From: Gautieria morchelliformis
Taxonomy: Eukaryota > Basidiomycota > Agaricomycetes > Gomphales > Gomphaceae
Assembly (NCBI GenBank): GCA_015179125.1
Contig: WHVA01000515.1
Span: forward strand, 1-64,000
Length of the DNA: 64,000 bases
Direction of reading: 5' to 3'
The notes beneath the pieces were generated by a model, which worked only from the letters and a program-made list of their open reading frames with translations, was not told where the DNA came from and did not search any database. The position numbers and the translations under genes are program-made. Shown here in pieces: positions 1-10,938 of this stretch (the stretch's first letter is position 1; every line of letters begins with the position of its first letter).

Positions 1-635
1 GGGTGTCCCCTGACACTTTCCTCCCTGTTGTTTCATGTTCACACTCCTCTTCCATTATATTGTACCTGTGTTTCATCTATTTGTATCCTGACTGCGCACC
101 CCTATCCAACCCTGATTCCAGATGGCCTCTTTCCCATTCACTAGCATCATATGAGCATTCGATATAAGTAGTCTACATTCGCATGTATATTCCTCAGTTC
201 AATTATCATACGTCTATCTTGTGCAAAACTTGACCTCACTGTGATCGTCGTCTCTCCTGTAGATTCCTATCTTTGACCAGAGGAGGACTTAAGCACTCCT
301 GGTGAGTTTTCATACTTCACCTTCGTTACCTCAGCCTTCGAACTATTTTCTGTGCTGTCGGCGAAGGGCTCCAAAGGGGTGCCTTTGCCAGCGAAAGGAT
401 TGTTGCTACTTAAACAACCTTTCCGTGACACCTTCCATGTTACATCACTGAGTGCCACAGACTATTTTCACTACAACTGTAGATAGGGCGAACTCAGTTC
501 AGGCAGCCCTCTTATCTTCTGAACATTTGTTGGTTCACCTTATTCGCCGAACGGCATATCTCTCCGCACAAGTTATTCGGGCATTCGCTGTGTTCACTAA
601 TACACAATATTAACGCCTAAAAACCAATCTTGACA
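1..635 (+). mobile_element. LTR of an unnamed LTR retrotransposon, left edge cut by the window
   Basis: This stretch aligns along almost its whole length with the reverse complement of 40670-41320, including shared blocks at 30-240, 320-400 and 540-635. The sense-strand end reads CCAATCTTGACA at 624-635. The copy at 40670-41320 suggests a full length of about 650 bp, so roughly 10-15 bases lie outside the window. No primer-binding-like sequence follows position 635, so this could be a 3' LTR or a solo LTR. The parent superfamily is not shown by the sequence. Confidence 0.75.
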
Positions 636-640
636 ATAGC

Positions 641-841
641 CACATGAAGACATACCTTGGATGAACGTGTTGCATGATGTGCCTTGCCTTTCTTGGCAGG
701 AGAGGTATGCTTGCACTTGAGTTTCACTACACCTGTGGTTGTGGGTGCAGGCACTGTTTTCTTGGTGGAGGGCACAGGCTTCTTTTTAGGTGCGAACTCC
801 AACATATCACTGAGGGGAAGTCCTGGGAAGGTAACCTGCAT
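641..841 (-). pseudogene. Lys-rich protein fragment squeezed between two LTR sequences
   Basis: An open minus-strand frame encodes a Lys/Pro/Thr-rich stretch (KKKPVPSTKK, then KHTSPAKKGK). It starts next to LTR material at 877 and runs toward the LTR end at 635. A possible intron donor (AAG followed by GTATGT) lies near 660. Composition resembles a disordered nuclear-protein N-terminus. It is probably a fragment of a gene broken by the two LTR sequences. No family is recognised. Confidence 0.25.
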
Positions 842-876
842 AGAGCTGGTTTTTTGATGGGAGTCAGATGTCTGAC

Positions 877-1062
877 TGTAAATGTGATGATCTTAGTACC
901 TTGTATGACAAGGGCAACAGAACTCAACCAATGTGGTGTTCTGGCGCTACATAGTGACAGTGTAAGGTAAAGGATAGATGGGGAACCGCTGGCCAGTTCC
1001 CATGCAAGAACTATACAGTGGGTCCTTGTGGATCCACTAGCATTAGCTAATATACCAGTAGT
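877..1062 (-). mobile_element. LTR fragment of the gypsy element found at 43.2-50.4 kb
   Basis: The sequence follows 50221-50420 closely. Shared blocks are the TGTAAA start, a CAGAAC..ACCCA-like block, a run from TAGTGACAGTGTAAG to CCGCTGGCC, and ACTATACAGTGGGTCC. Both copies lie in the same direction on the plus strand, so this too is a minus-oriented LTR. The right end is unclear and I found no target duplication. It shows that the family has, or had, a second copy nearby. Confidence 0.6.
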
Positions 1063-1091
1063 GTGCATTGCCTTGAGGGCAATGAGGGTAA

Positions 1092-1820
1092 ATGGTGGTG
1101 GTTTCAAAGATCAATAAGCTCAAGGCTGTGATAGTAGGGCTCCAGAACAATGTGGCCACTTTGACAGCAGGCAATGCTGCTAAAGAGGACCCATTTGGCG
1201 ACATGCTCATCCCCAAGCTGAAAGGAGAGGTTGGTTGGCCAGGTGGGAATGGCCAAGCCAGGTATAGGCTCAGAGATGTGATGGGACTAACCAATGAGAA
1301 GCAGCTTTACAAACAGGACAATGACATGGACGATGAAAACTGCATGACACATGGGCAGATATTTAATCCCCAAGCTGTTCTGTTTGGGAAATCTGAAGAA
1401 TCTGATCATGGTGATTCCAAAGATGATGCTGATAATATATGGGGTAGGGATGGTGCAGATTATCATGAGACATTGGAGCAAGCACACAATAGGCCAGGAC
1501 CAAGGGATTTCAAGACTAACACCGAGGCTAAGTATGAGACTGATAAGATGATTAACCAAGGGAACATTCCCAACCCTGATATCCACAGAACGACCCCACT
1601 TGATCACACTTCCACTGTCAAAGACCTGCTGGAGGTATTTGTTGACAAGGATGGATTTTTCCTTGATACCAACAGCACTGTTCTTGAGATGCACTACAAT
1701 CCCAAATCCAAAACTTACAGACTCACAGACAGATGTCCCCTCAACAGTCCCCTCCTGTGGTGTAGTGCGTGGGCGATGTCCAAGTTGGCACTGTCATCAT
1801 CCACACATCATGTCCAGTGA
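1092..1820 (+). CDS. Hypothetical acidic protein, 242 aa
   Basis: This is a continuous ATG-started frame of 242 residues with no obvious simple-sequence bias. It is acidic and hydrophilic, with one denser region around residues 165-205 (TVKDLLEVFVDKDGFFLDTN). No signal peptide, membrane segment or familiar domain is visible. It begins only about 30 bp after an LTR fragment and lies among transposon remnants, so it may be one exon of a transposon-borne or decayed gene. The last 30 residues look non-coding in composition, which suggests the true exon ends earlier by splicing or decay. Confidence 0.4.
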   Translation: MVVVSKINKLKAVIVGLQNNVATLTAGNAAKEDPFGDMLIPKLKGEVGWPGGNGQARYRLRDVMGLTNEKQLYKQDNDMDDENCMTHGQIFNPQAVLFGKSEESDHGDSKDDADNIWGRDGADYHETLEQAHNRPGPRDFKTNTEAKYETDKMINQGNIPNPDIHRTTPLDHTSTVKDLLEVFVDKDGFFLDTNSTVLEMHYNPKSKTYRLTDRCPLNSPLLWCSAWAMSKLALSSSTHHVQ

Positions 1821-2814
1821 TGCTGAGGTGCTCACGATCCACACGTAGCTTGCTCTCACTTGCAGAGTGCGTTCTGATTCCATGGTATCACACACGAGAT
1901 GCTTGGAGCTGTGTGGGGGTGGCTTTCCATAAGAAGAGGAAATTTCCTTTTTTTTTCAAGTGCAGGCCCAGGACACAAAGTACTTGTGCTGAGTCACATC
2001 CTCATCCACTTCCATGACTTCTTGAGATCATGTCGTCATTGCCTTGATCCTCCCAGCATGTCTCTGCTATGGACATGTTGCATGTTCGGCTGTTTTAGGG
2101 TGGTGGGATGTAGTCAACAAAGAGTTACCAAGGGAAATGCATCCACATATGCAATAAAAATCATTGATACTATGGTTGAACTGCAGGAGTGGAGGGTATA
2201 GGTGGGTAATATTCAGAAGTTGCATTAGCAAACCTCCAGTGTGTGTGAAAGCTTGTTCCAAATCTGAACTGCTTGAAGAGTCACATGGGCAACAAACAGT
2301 CACAGTCAGCCCTACGCAAAGCTGTGGCTGCAACTAAAAAGAATTGCAATGAGCCTGTTCAGGTGGATGGCTAGCATGAATCAGTAGAACCAGTGAAGTT
2401 AGATGAGAATGACAATACTCACTGAAGTTGCCCTGTATGGAAAAACATCCCCACTATAAAACTCCTAGAAAGCCTTGAATCCCACCCCACTGAAAGCGAC
2501 AGCCGTACACAGGCTTCAAAAGAGGACCATCCCTACATCTCAGATGGGCCACAGGAGGTCGAAACCACATCTGACTGTCTGACACATCTGAGAGTGATTT
2601 GGTGTCTGAGTCAATGAGGTCAAAGTGGCCATAGCAAAGAAGGGATGGGGTTGACCACAAGCAGGAGGAACTGTCAGACCTTGCTCAGGGTAAGCTTTCC
2701 AATGAATTCTTGGATAATCAGAACTGATGATTCTATTCTTAAGCTTAGAGCTAGCCTTTTTTGTTCCATCTGGTCTCAGCTGGATCTACTTGAGTAACCA
2801 TTCCACTCATCTGT
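1821..2814 (+). other. Low-content stretch with a possible decayed exon
   Basis: No convincing gene. Around 2460-2570 the plus strand shows a short Ser/Glu/Asp-rich frame in the same sense as the pseudogene at 2815-3960, and may be its upstream exon. No structural RNA, tandem repeat or long inverted repeat was seen. Confidence 0.25.
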
Positions 2815-3960
2815 TCATTTGAATATGCACAAAGAAAATTACATGATGCAATTGGATGTCAGAACATTCCAAAGAAGCCTATTCTCCAGTACAAAATGGA
2901 GAAAACAGGGAGGAATTCAATCTGTTTAGAGAATGAAAAAGACTGGCAAGGTTTGCACAATCATGTAAAGACCCTCAGCAAAAAGAATAAAATTATAAAA
3001 GGGGAAATAGTCATTGGACCAAAAGAGGTAATGCTTCACATTTTGCATTGAAGTTGCCTACCTTCTCAATTATTTTACCAATACATCCAAGCACTTTGTA
3101 ACAAGTTGAAGGAGAGTAGTATGAAGGGTGTAGTGGCTAAGGCAGCCCTGAAAAAGGCTTTGCGTTGCGGCAAGAAAAAGCCACTCAATTTAGACTCACT
3201 GGATGATGAAGGTGGATTAGATGAAAAACAAGAGCAAGCAGAAAAGCATCTCAGTGAATAGGCCAAGCTTGAGGAGCTACTCATGAAGTGTCAAAAATAT
3301 GGCCTGGACATATGGTGTAAGTAACAAACACAGTGTGCACATTGCATTGAACATGCTACACTTGTCAGATTGGGCCACTGCACTGGTAAAGGCTCTGTTG
3401 TTATTTTCACTTGTATTCTGACTTTTGAGCAGGAAATGGGAATTGATGGCGTATCCCGTACTAATCCACCTCTCAGTGAACTCTTTGCTGAGTTTCATAT
3501 GCATAAACCCCACCCTGAACCCCACCCTGAAGTAACTCAGCCAGCTCAGGCAATTGCCCTGATGTCCCTGCCATCCCTGCCCCCACTGCTGATATGGCAG
3601 TTGTGCAAGCTATGACTGCCATGATGATGGAATGGCTGGCTTGGTTGGTGAAAACAGTGCAAAAGCACAGCTGCAGGTGGTACCCCAAACTCCCGATGTA
3701 GACATCTCTCTCACAATTGATTACCCAGGCATAGAGGATTTCATTCTGCAGCTTGCAGCAGCTAACCCAAGGCATAATTTCACCAACTTGACAAACCAAC
3801 TCCTTGAATGGGACTTTTATACAATTGATGAACTTTCCCAGGAAAATAAGGCTTTCTGCAAAGCACCACCTTACTCTTTAAGCCAGGGTAATGCTCGGTT
3901 CATTGTTAGGAGTGTTTGAGACCAGGTTAGGTGGGTCAAAAAGCAGCACAGCATTGGTTG
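2815..3960 (+). pseudogene. Decayed multi-exon gene with a C-terminal SAM-like segment
   Basis: Three consecutive plus-strand frames read like exons of one protein. 2815-3030 is a Lys-rich segment with a DWQGLHNHVKTL block. 3060-3323 is a charged segment interrupted by an in-frame TAG (LSE, stop, AKLEELL). 3430-3950 holds GVSRTNPPLSELFAEFHMHK and then a helix-rich stretch beginning YPGIEDFILQLAAANP and ending GNARFIVRSV. The last part resembles the SAM-like C-terminus of a large uncharacterised family in agaricomycete genomes; that link is from memory and is not proven here. Stops show that it is not functional. Function unknown. Confidence 0.45.
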
Positions 3961-4139
3961 ACACAGTTGTAGTACCTTCATTTCAACTATGTTTACACTT
4001 TATAGCACAACATGAATACCCTTTACAAGAAACACATCACATTGAAGCTACACATATTTCAAGTGATGAAACTACCCCCCATGACTGATGAGCTGTTACC
4101 TTACTTAGCACTTCATACAGAAATAGATAAGGCTGATCT

Positions 4140-5270
4140 TGATGACCTGCTTCCACCTCAGCCCTGAACCACTTCCCATGATGCCGAATGTAGCTCCTCA
4201 TATAGGAGAAGCACTCCTATATAGGGTTATAATCAGGTGAATATGGTGGTAAGTAGTAGAGCTTTACACCCCTGAAATCAAGATAAATATAGAGGAAAAT
4301 CTAGATAAAAAAAGGATTGTAGCACACCGCTCATCACATATCTCCTGAATATCATCTACATCGTGGATTGCACAGTTGTCCATAATCAAGACACTCTTGG
4401 GGGCTGGGTAAGTGTTATAGTTTGCAGCAAACCTTGTAGAAAGAGCTTGAACGTTGCACCATTGAAGGAGCCTTTTACAATGTGAGCATATAAGATGCCA
4501 TCTACTGCAAGTGCAGGCAAGACAGAATATCTACAATAAACAGTGAATCAAAAACTACATCAGAGCAAACATGTACATACCTGTCTCCCCACTGAAAGAA
4601 ACTGCAAACTTTAGCACATTGGCCTTTATATGCACGGCCCATGGTACAATAGGTTGTAAGCATGTTTACTGAACTTTCATCTGTAGATACCATGTTCCAT
4701 GCAAGTTCATGCCCCAGTGAAAAATGAAACCTTTGATGTGCATCTTTGCAGTGTTCTGCTGCTGCTTTAAAGAGCTAATAGCCTTCAGTTGCATTCCATT
4801 CTAATCCAACAGCTGTTCTCACCTTCTTTGAACTAATTCCAAGAAGTTTCAAGGTCCTCTGAATAGTTGACGGTGATACAGAGGCATTCTGTTGAGCCAG
4901 CAACTCTTCAGTGATCTCATATAAGTAAATGCTGGGCAGTTGTTCAAGTAACCCAAGTATAAACTGGTATGTATAATAATATTAGCATACCTTGTCAGTC
5001 CAATAAGCAGCAATGGTGCATGCCTCAATGCTGTCTGAATCAAGTAAACAAGCCTTACCACATTTTGCATATGTCCTGGGATCTTTGACTACATTACCAA
5101 TTTCTTGCCAGATCTGCAGGGCTCTCTGAACCACTTGAACAGACATGTCCAAGTTCTCGGCAATTTGAGCAGTTATCATTCCAAACTTTACATTCTGGTA
5201 GATTATATGCTGCTTGAGATCTTGAGAATAGTGACAACAAGTTGCCTTGAAATGTTTGGATATCTACATC
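4140..5270 (-). pseudogene. Tc1/mariner-type transposase (DDE_3 type), inactivated
   Basis: Read on the minus strand, a helix-turn-helix part (ITAQIAENLDMSVQVVQRAL) is followed by a DDE domain. The motifs are STDESSVN (first Asp), VLIMDNCAIHD (second Asp) and YYLPPYSPDYNPI. Two or three introns with normal GT-AG ends join the frames, for example GTATGC..CCAG after TDK near 4960-4990 and GTATGT..TGTAG near 4530-4590. The catalytic Glu expected after NPI is a TAG codon at 4217-4219, and a second in-frame TAG follows NATEGY. Active relatives cut and paste DNA at TA sites. This copy is dead; terminal inverted repeats were not identified. Confidence 0.8.
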
Positions 5271-5464
5271 ATAAGCTTTTACGAGGCTGAGTGGTGAGAG
5301 TGGTGAGGAAGCTTCAAGAGTTTCCAGGAAAACAGAAAGCTTGAAGGCAGCCAGTATGTATGAAATGAGAAAGGAATCAAAACAAACGACTTGTCATGTG
5401 CATTATTATGCTGGCTAATACCATGGTTTCCTCTAGGAGTCTTGAGTGACTATAGTAATGCAAG

Positions 5465-5640
5465 ATGGTTATTCAGGACAACCATACTATCCTCCACATC
5501 ACCATTGGTTTTATGACCTTGCTGAAAGCTCACAAAAGAACTCATAGTCAGGTTGCTCATCAAAAACATGCTTTCACATGTAATTAATGTATATTTCAAA
5601 CTGCTCTGTAAGGCTGTTAATATTGTATAGGCACAAGAAC
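5465..5640 (-). pseudogene. Casein-kinase-I-like C-terminal fragment
   Basis: Minus-strand frames contain NSLTEQFEIYINYM, FDEQPDYEFFCEL and, after a frame change, KTNGDVEDSM. These match the order and spacing of the C-lobe end of CK1-type protein kinases (a FDEKPDY-like motif followed by a ..GDVEDG..DW tail). In-frame stops follow INYM and ARS. Only about 55 residues remain, with no kinase catalytic core nearby. It lies next to a gypsy integrase fragment and an LTR fragment, so it was probably captured or left by rearrangement. Confidence 0.5.
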
Positions 5641-5662
5641 GCCAGTGACTCACCTGGAAAAC

Positions 5663-5785
5663 TGTCAGGGGAACCATCATCTGATCACGGCCATCATCAC
5701 ACTGTGTCCCAGTGTGATGTGAAATCAAGGCCTCCAAGCCTCCCCTAGCCTTCATCATCCTTCTGCCTTGTGTTCCACCTTTGGG
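5663..5785 (+). mobile_element. LTR start fragment of the TGTCAGGGG family
   Basis: It begins TGTCAGGGGAACC, like the solo LTR at 29115. Further on it shares CCTAGCCTT..CATCCTTCTG.CTTGTGTTC with 29325-29360. Only about 120 bp is recognisable, without the LTR end or a TSD. It separates the gypsy integrase fragment from the CK1-like fragment. Confidence 0.4.
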
Positions 5786-6250
5786 ATGATATCCTGAGGT
5801 GAAATGCAGTTTCATATCAAGAGCTTTGCTGAGGGAATGGAAAAAGTGTGAGACAAATTCCAAATCTCGGTCCAATGTCACATGGCTAGGGACACCATGC
5901 TTCGAGAACATGTGCAAGACAAACAGGAGAGTGAGATCTGTGGAAGTGACCATGTTGTATGTTGGAATGAAGATGCTCTGCTTGGTTAAGTGGCAAACTA
6001 CAACAGGGATTGCAGTGAATCCCAAAGACACCAGTAACTGCTCAATAAAACCCATGGAGATGGAATTCCAAGGTTGCTTGGGTATCGGAAGCTGCTGCAA
6101 GGAGCTGTAAGGGCAATAAGGCTGGGACGTTGATGACTGCATATATGTTCCTGATGCCAATGATCTCTGGCTCCGAGTACTCCAGTACAAACATGATCAC
6201 ATCCCCTTGGCATACTTTGGCCAAAATAAGACCTTATAACTAATCCAACA
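5786..6250 (-). pseudogene. Ty3/gypsy integrase catalytic-core fragment
   Basis: The minus strand reads QQLPIPKQPWNSISMGFIEQL, then VCHLTKQSIFIPTYNMVTS, HGVPSHVTLDRDLEFVSHFF and LHFTSGYHPKGGTQ. This is the integrase core of a Tf2/marY1-like gypsy element: the first Asp position (SMGFIEQ, normally SMDFI) is now Gly, and the second Asp (VTLDRD) is present. The frame breaks just before the third catalytic residue (after YHP), where LTR-like DNA starts. Only the integrase segment is left; no reverse transcriptase or gag was seen nearby. Confidence 0.75.
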
Positions 6251-7857
6251 GGAATACACATGGCCCACACTTTGGTCTTTCATCACTCACTTCTGCAAGT
6301 CATGCACCACTTGCTTGCATGAGTCAGTTTCACAATTTTTTTCCCATGAGATTTTCAGTGGGTTATGTTTCAGTACACAAACCACTGAGAACTGAATCCC
6401 TGTGGGTGGCCCCACAGGTTTTCAATGGGTTCCCACAGTGATACGTCCCTTATTGTCTGAGCTGCCCAGGTACACTACCACTTTCCCATATCAAGTTGCA
6501 CATCCCCTCCATCCCTCAGGACTATTCCACAGAGCATCCATCGTTAACGTTCTCCACACTTGCTGTGCCTTCACTGGGAGCTGCACTACATCACATTAAC
6601 TCTCATTCCAGTCATCATACTGATAGCATTGTAACAGAGTCCAAAGCCTACTAGTACACATCTGTATTTTGCTGTGCTATTGACAGCACATGCACATAAA
6701 AACAGCTCAATCTTGGCAACGACTGCCTTGAGTCCCTGTCCCACTTACCCCTACATCAACCCATTGCTCTCTGCCATGTCCAGAGAGTTCAGCATTTGGA
6801 AGGAAGCTGTCAGACTTCTTGGCAACTTCAGAGACAGGAAAAGCTCTGCTTAAGGGGGGCCCACTGGTGTGCTACTGTCCAGTGTGTATATGCATTACGT
6901 GTGCTGGGAGTAGAGCTTAGAGGGTGGTTCTGATAAGTCAACTTGGTGATGCAAAGTAAGTGCTGTCCATCTATATTCACCTCGATTTGCCTCAGAATAG
7001 CGACTTACACAACCAATTGGGGTGTTATGAAGTGCAATGCTCACCAACAAGCCATATCTGCTAAAGCTACTTTGAGTTTAGCTCATTATAAACAAATGAT
7101 ATGTGTTCCTCACTAGGGCTTTGATCTGGACTCCTGATTTTATTTTATATGTATCAGAGCACTGACTACCCCTTCCCTCTGTTTCTGCCACAGCCCTTCA
7201 CCTCCTGCATATGCCTTGTCTTAAGGAAGGATGTCTGATCAGGGAGCAGGTATGCCTTACTGGCTGCCCCTTTCACAAGAACTCTCACCCTTTCCATGTC
7301 ACACCCAGCCTTGGATTCTGTCTGTCCACAGCAGACTGTCCATTACACTTTCTCTCGCTGCCACTTTCAAACTGTCGGTCACAAGAAACAAGTTATACTA
7401 TACCATGGTGCTAGAACCACATGTTTGTCAGTGATTATCTTATCAGATACCAGTGGCCTTCGACTCAGAACAACTTGCTGGCACCATTAGTATTTCATAC
7501 TACTAACACTGAGTAGGAAATGGATCAATTTCCTCAAACTGCTTATGTAGCATTTCAAACTCTCTATAAAATGGCATCAGTATTTTTATAGAACATGTAC
7601 CCATATGTCCTTCAACCATCTATGAATTTTTCTAACAAGAAAAATAAGGACAGAGGATCCTGAGGCATCCAAATGCCCAAAATCAGGAAGTGGCTCACTG
7701 TGCTAGGCTGTTTTTACCACATAGGTCATTTTATTCCCACAAAAAATAGGCAACATTAACTTATATTTATCAAGAATTAAGAGCCATTTAACCACCCTTA
7801 GAAGTCCACAGGGGTGCCAGTATCGGAGTGATTCACATCCTGAACCAATCCATTTAA
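6251..7857. other. No gene recognised
   Basis: This is about 1.6 kb with only short frames without domain signals. I saw no tandem repeat or long inverted repeat here. It may be old transposon DNA next to the integrase fragment. Confidence 0.4.
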
Positions 7858-8012
7858 CACTAGGTGCAAGTCACTCTTTGTTTACAGTAACCTACACCAA
7901 CCAATAGTGCAAAAAAGGAAATCAGGTAATAATTTGACACTATGGCAAATGGTGAATAATCCTTCCTTGTCGTTTTACAACATCAAGAAAACCTGAATAA
8001 AAACAAATGAAC
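7858..8012 (+). repeat. Single arm of the CACTA-type MITE family
   Basis: It starts CACTAGGTGCAAGTCACT and follows the left arm of the hairpin element at 9847-10229 for about 150 bp (blocks TTGTTTA, CACTATGGCAAATGGT, AACATCAAGAAAA.CTGAATAAA). The partner arm is absent, so this is a truncated or half copy. Confidence 0.7.
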
Positions 8013-8119
8013 ATTCACCACATCCCAACTGTGCCATGCATGCCCATATGCATGTAATGGCACCCTGCACCAAAACACAAGATGCCCTTATCAGCAACCC
8101 CTCTGACACTGTGGGATAC

Positions 8120-8534
8120 TGTCAGGGGACACCCTGTTTTCCATTTCCAGTTCCGACACCACACCCAGTTCCGACTCCATTTCCGGTTCCGATTCCATCT
8201 CCGCCTCCGCTTTCGGAAATGATTCCGCTTCTGGGAGAACTTCCACCAGTTCTGTTCGCCTCGCCAGTTCCACTCCAATTTCCGACTTCCACTCTCGGAA
8301 CAGTGTCGGAAATCAAGCGACTCGCGTAATAGGTGGCATCAAGGGTCGATCAAGGGTCAGGGTGGTCAGGGAGATGCAGGGTTGATGGCGGGTGCCAAGT
8401 GTTGTCCCTGGCTGCGCAGCGTAGTATAATACGGGCTCGCTGACATTGGGGGTCCTTAGACTTTTCTCTTTGGATTTCCCCTTGTCAGTTGTGTGGTAGT
8501 GTGATCTCTACAACCAGCTAGGGTTGCCCTTACA
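8120..8534 (+). mobile_element. Solo LTR, 415 bp, TSD GATAC
   Basis: The element runs from TGTCAGGGGACACCC to GGGTTGCCCTTACA and is flanked by GATAC at 8115-8119 and 8535-8539, a perfect 5-bp target duplication. The first third is rich in TTCCG/TCCGA motifs. A TATAAT-like box lies at about 8414. Its ends resemble the LTR at 29115-29599 (TGTCAGGGG start; TTTTCTCTTTGGAT..CCCCTT..CCAGT-like middle; GGTTGCCCTT end). No internal retroelement sequence is attached. Confidence 0.88.
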
Positions 8535-9846
8535 GATACACTCATGCAGCCTGTGCATATCCTTATACCACTGCCTCCCACAGCCTTTCTTCTCCCTCCC
8601 ACTAGCTCTCCCACCCGACCTTGCACCTTTCTTTGCCTTACCTCTCCTGCTTCCCCATCGATGTCCCCATACACAGCACACACCCATGGCCTTTCCATGT
8701 GCTCCGGCTGGCACCCACTCATTGCCTCCACTGCAGGGTCACATGGTGTGAAGAAGCACATGTAGTGCATGAGGTGGTACTTGAACCCATGTAAGTGCCA
8801 TGTCATTATGTTTCTCAGCCTTGGCCTGTTGACTATATGCACATATTTACACAGCTCTCAGTCCACAACTCTGATCTCAGGATGTCCATTTATAAACCTG
8901 CAGGTGTTAGTGTGATGCACCTCTCACCATCCAGTTCACATGCATGCCCCATTCAAAACTCCAGTTATTTTCACCCGACCAGCAATGCTAGGCATGGCTG
9001 GTGAGGTAAGAGGCCATCTTACCCCTATGATCATCCCAGGGCACCTCACCTCATGGGGCCATCAATACTGGACAAGCAATTGTGAGTAATAGAGACCAAA
9101 CTGCGACATGTACTCACACTTACCATCCTGTCTTTGCAAGAATATGATCACCAGGTGCATCACCATTGCCAATTGCCTACCTTGGACCTTAGGATGTTGA
9201 GCTCATACGGTCTTTGGGGAAGTGCTGCTGACTAAGAGAGATGATAAGTCTGTCATAATAATTTATTGATATTGGATCATGTGTGGCTTACCAGTTACAC
9301 TAGTGGGCTTAAAAGCGACAGGCTTCAGTCTTACAGTTTCTTCCTCCACTGGGGGGGTATGGGCTATTTTTCTCAGAAGTGCTCAGAGAAGCTTAGAAGG
9401 GCTGATTAGGTTGGAACCACTCTTGTGTTGGTTTATTTTCAATGACATGTGTATGTATATGGGGAATGTGGTGTTTGTACTCTAATTAGTATAATGGGCT
9501 TTCAATAGCCTGAGCACATTCTGGCTATGATGAAAAGGGCTGTGTATATGTGTACTGTGGCGATTGTGTTGTCAGTATACTGTTTGTATGCACAGGCTTG
9601 CTGTGACTTGGATCTGAACATGTTGTGTGGCCCATAGGACAAGGAGACCATTAGTTCATACCATAATATATATATATATTCTTTGGAGTGACAATCAAAA
9701 TCATATTTCTTTGTGCATCCACAGACTAATTGAAATTGAATGCATTGTAGGCGTCAATTTACCTGCCATCATCGAACTCAGAGTACTCCCAAACACTCGT
9801 AGTAACTCAGCTATTTGTGCATATTTGGACTACAAATACTAACCCA
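8535..9846. other. No gene recognised
   Basis: Only short frames without domain features. An AT run (TATATATATATATA) lies near 9665. Nothing else supported. Confidence 0.4.
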
Positions 9847-10229
9847 CACTAGGTGCAAGTCACTGTTTGTTTAGCATAACCTATGGCAACAAATAGTGGA
9901 AAAAGAGGAAATCTTGTAATAATTTGAAACTATGGCAAATGGTCAAGAATACTTTCTTTTTGTTTACAATTTAAAACATCAAGAAAATCTGAATAAACAC
10001 AGATGAACATTTATAAGAAATAAATTGTGACAAAATAAATCCTATTCACTGCATAAGATGCAAGAAATAGTTATTTGCCTTTATTCAGATTTTCTTGATG
10101 TTTTAAATTGTAAACAAAAGAAAGTATTCTTCACCATTTGCCATAGTTTCAAATTATTACAAGATTTCCTCTTTTTCCACTATTTGTTGCCATAGGTTAT
10201 GCTAAACAAACAGTGACTTGCACCTAGTG
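9847..10229. mobile_element. CACTA-type MITE with very long inverted arms, TSD CCA
   Basis: The arms are about 150 nt each and nearly perfect inverted copies. The outer ends are CACTAGGTGCAAGTCACTG and CAGTGACTTGCACCTAGTG, and the loop is about 80 nt. It is flanked by CCA at 9844-9846 and 10230-10232. CACTA termini with a 3-bp duplication are the hallmark of CACTA/CMC transposons. At 383 bp without coding capacity it must be non-autonomous. Confidence 0.85.
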
Positions 10230-10232
10230 CCA

Positions 10233-10468
10233 CAAAATGTGGTGATTTATAAAAAATAAATTGTGAAAAAATAAATCATATTCACTGCATAACATGGAAG
10301 AAATAATTATTTGCCTTTATTCAGATTTCCTTGATGCCTTAAACTGTAAATAAAAAAGGAAGAATTCTTCACCATTTTCCATAGTTTCAAATTATTACTA
10401 GACTTCCTTTTTTTTCACTATTTGTTGCTATGGGTTATGGTAAACAAACAGTGACTTTGCACCTGGTG
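10233..10468. mobile_element. Partial second copy of the CACTA-type MITE
   Basis: It repeats the loop and right arm of the element immediately upstream (blocks AAATTGTGA..AAATAAATC.TATTCACTGCATAA; TTTATTCAGATTT; the end GTGACTTTGCACCTGGTG) with more substitutions. The left arm is missing and the terminus has decayed from CACCTAGTG to CACCTGGTG. Confidence 0.75.
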
Positions 10469-10938
10469 TTTCCTACTTGGGTGATAGAATCCCAGTATGT
10501 ACCCCCCTGCTGAAATGAAGCTTGTTCCACTAAAGCTGATTCCCTGATTTTCACTGGATCCTAAGGGTTTTTACATTGAATACAGCAATTCATCTAATGA
10601 AACTCCAGGTCCGCCACTGGGTTGAACAGACGTTGGGACCGAAAGCCTGCACTTTTTTTGCACGCAATTCTCAGCGGGAGAGCCCTTGCAGAGCAAGGGA
10701 ATTTGCAATGAACTCGTGGTTAGACTGTAACGGGTTGGTCCAACCTTGAGTATATCTAAATTAAAACCAATCACAGCAAAGAAAGCGCAGTAAAATACAT
10801 TGACGTGTGGGTGCAAGGATTAGTTGTGACTTATGTGTATAAATCCAATGCAAGAAGGTATGTAAAAATTTGAATGGTGGGAGTGAGTGGGCGAATAAAA
10901 ATGCATAGATGGATGGATAAACTTTAGGGCGGACGTCG
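10469..10938. other. No gene recognised
   Basis: Short intergenic stretch downstream of the minus-strand gene at 10939-14110, possibly holding its 3' UTR. No domain-bearing frame or repeat was found. Confidence 0.4.
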
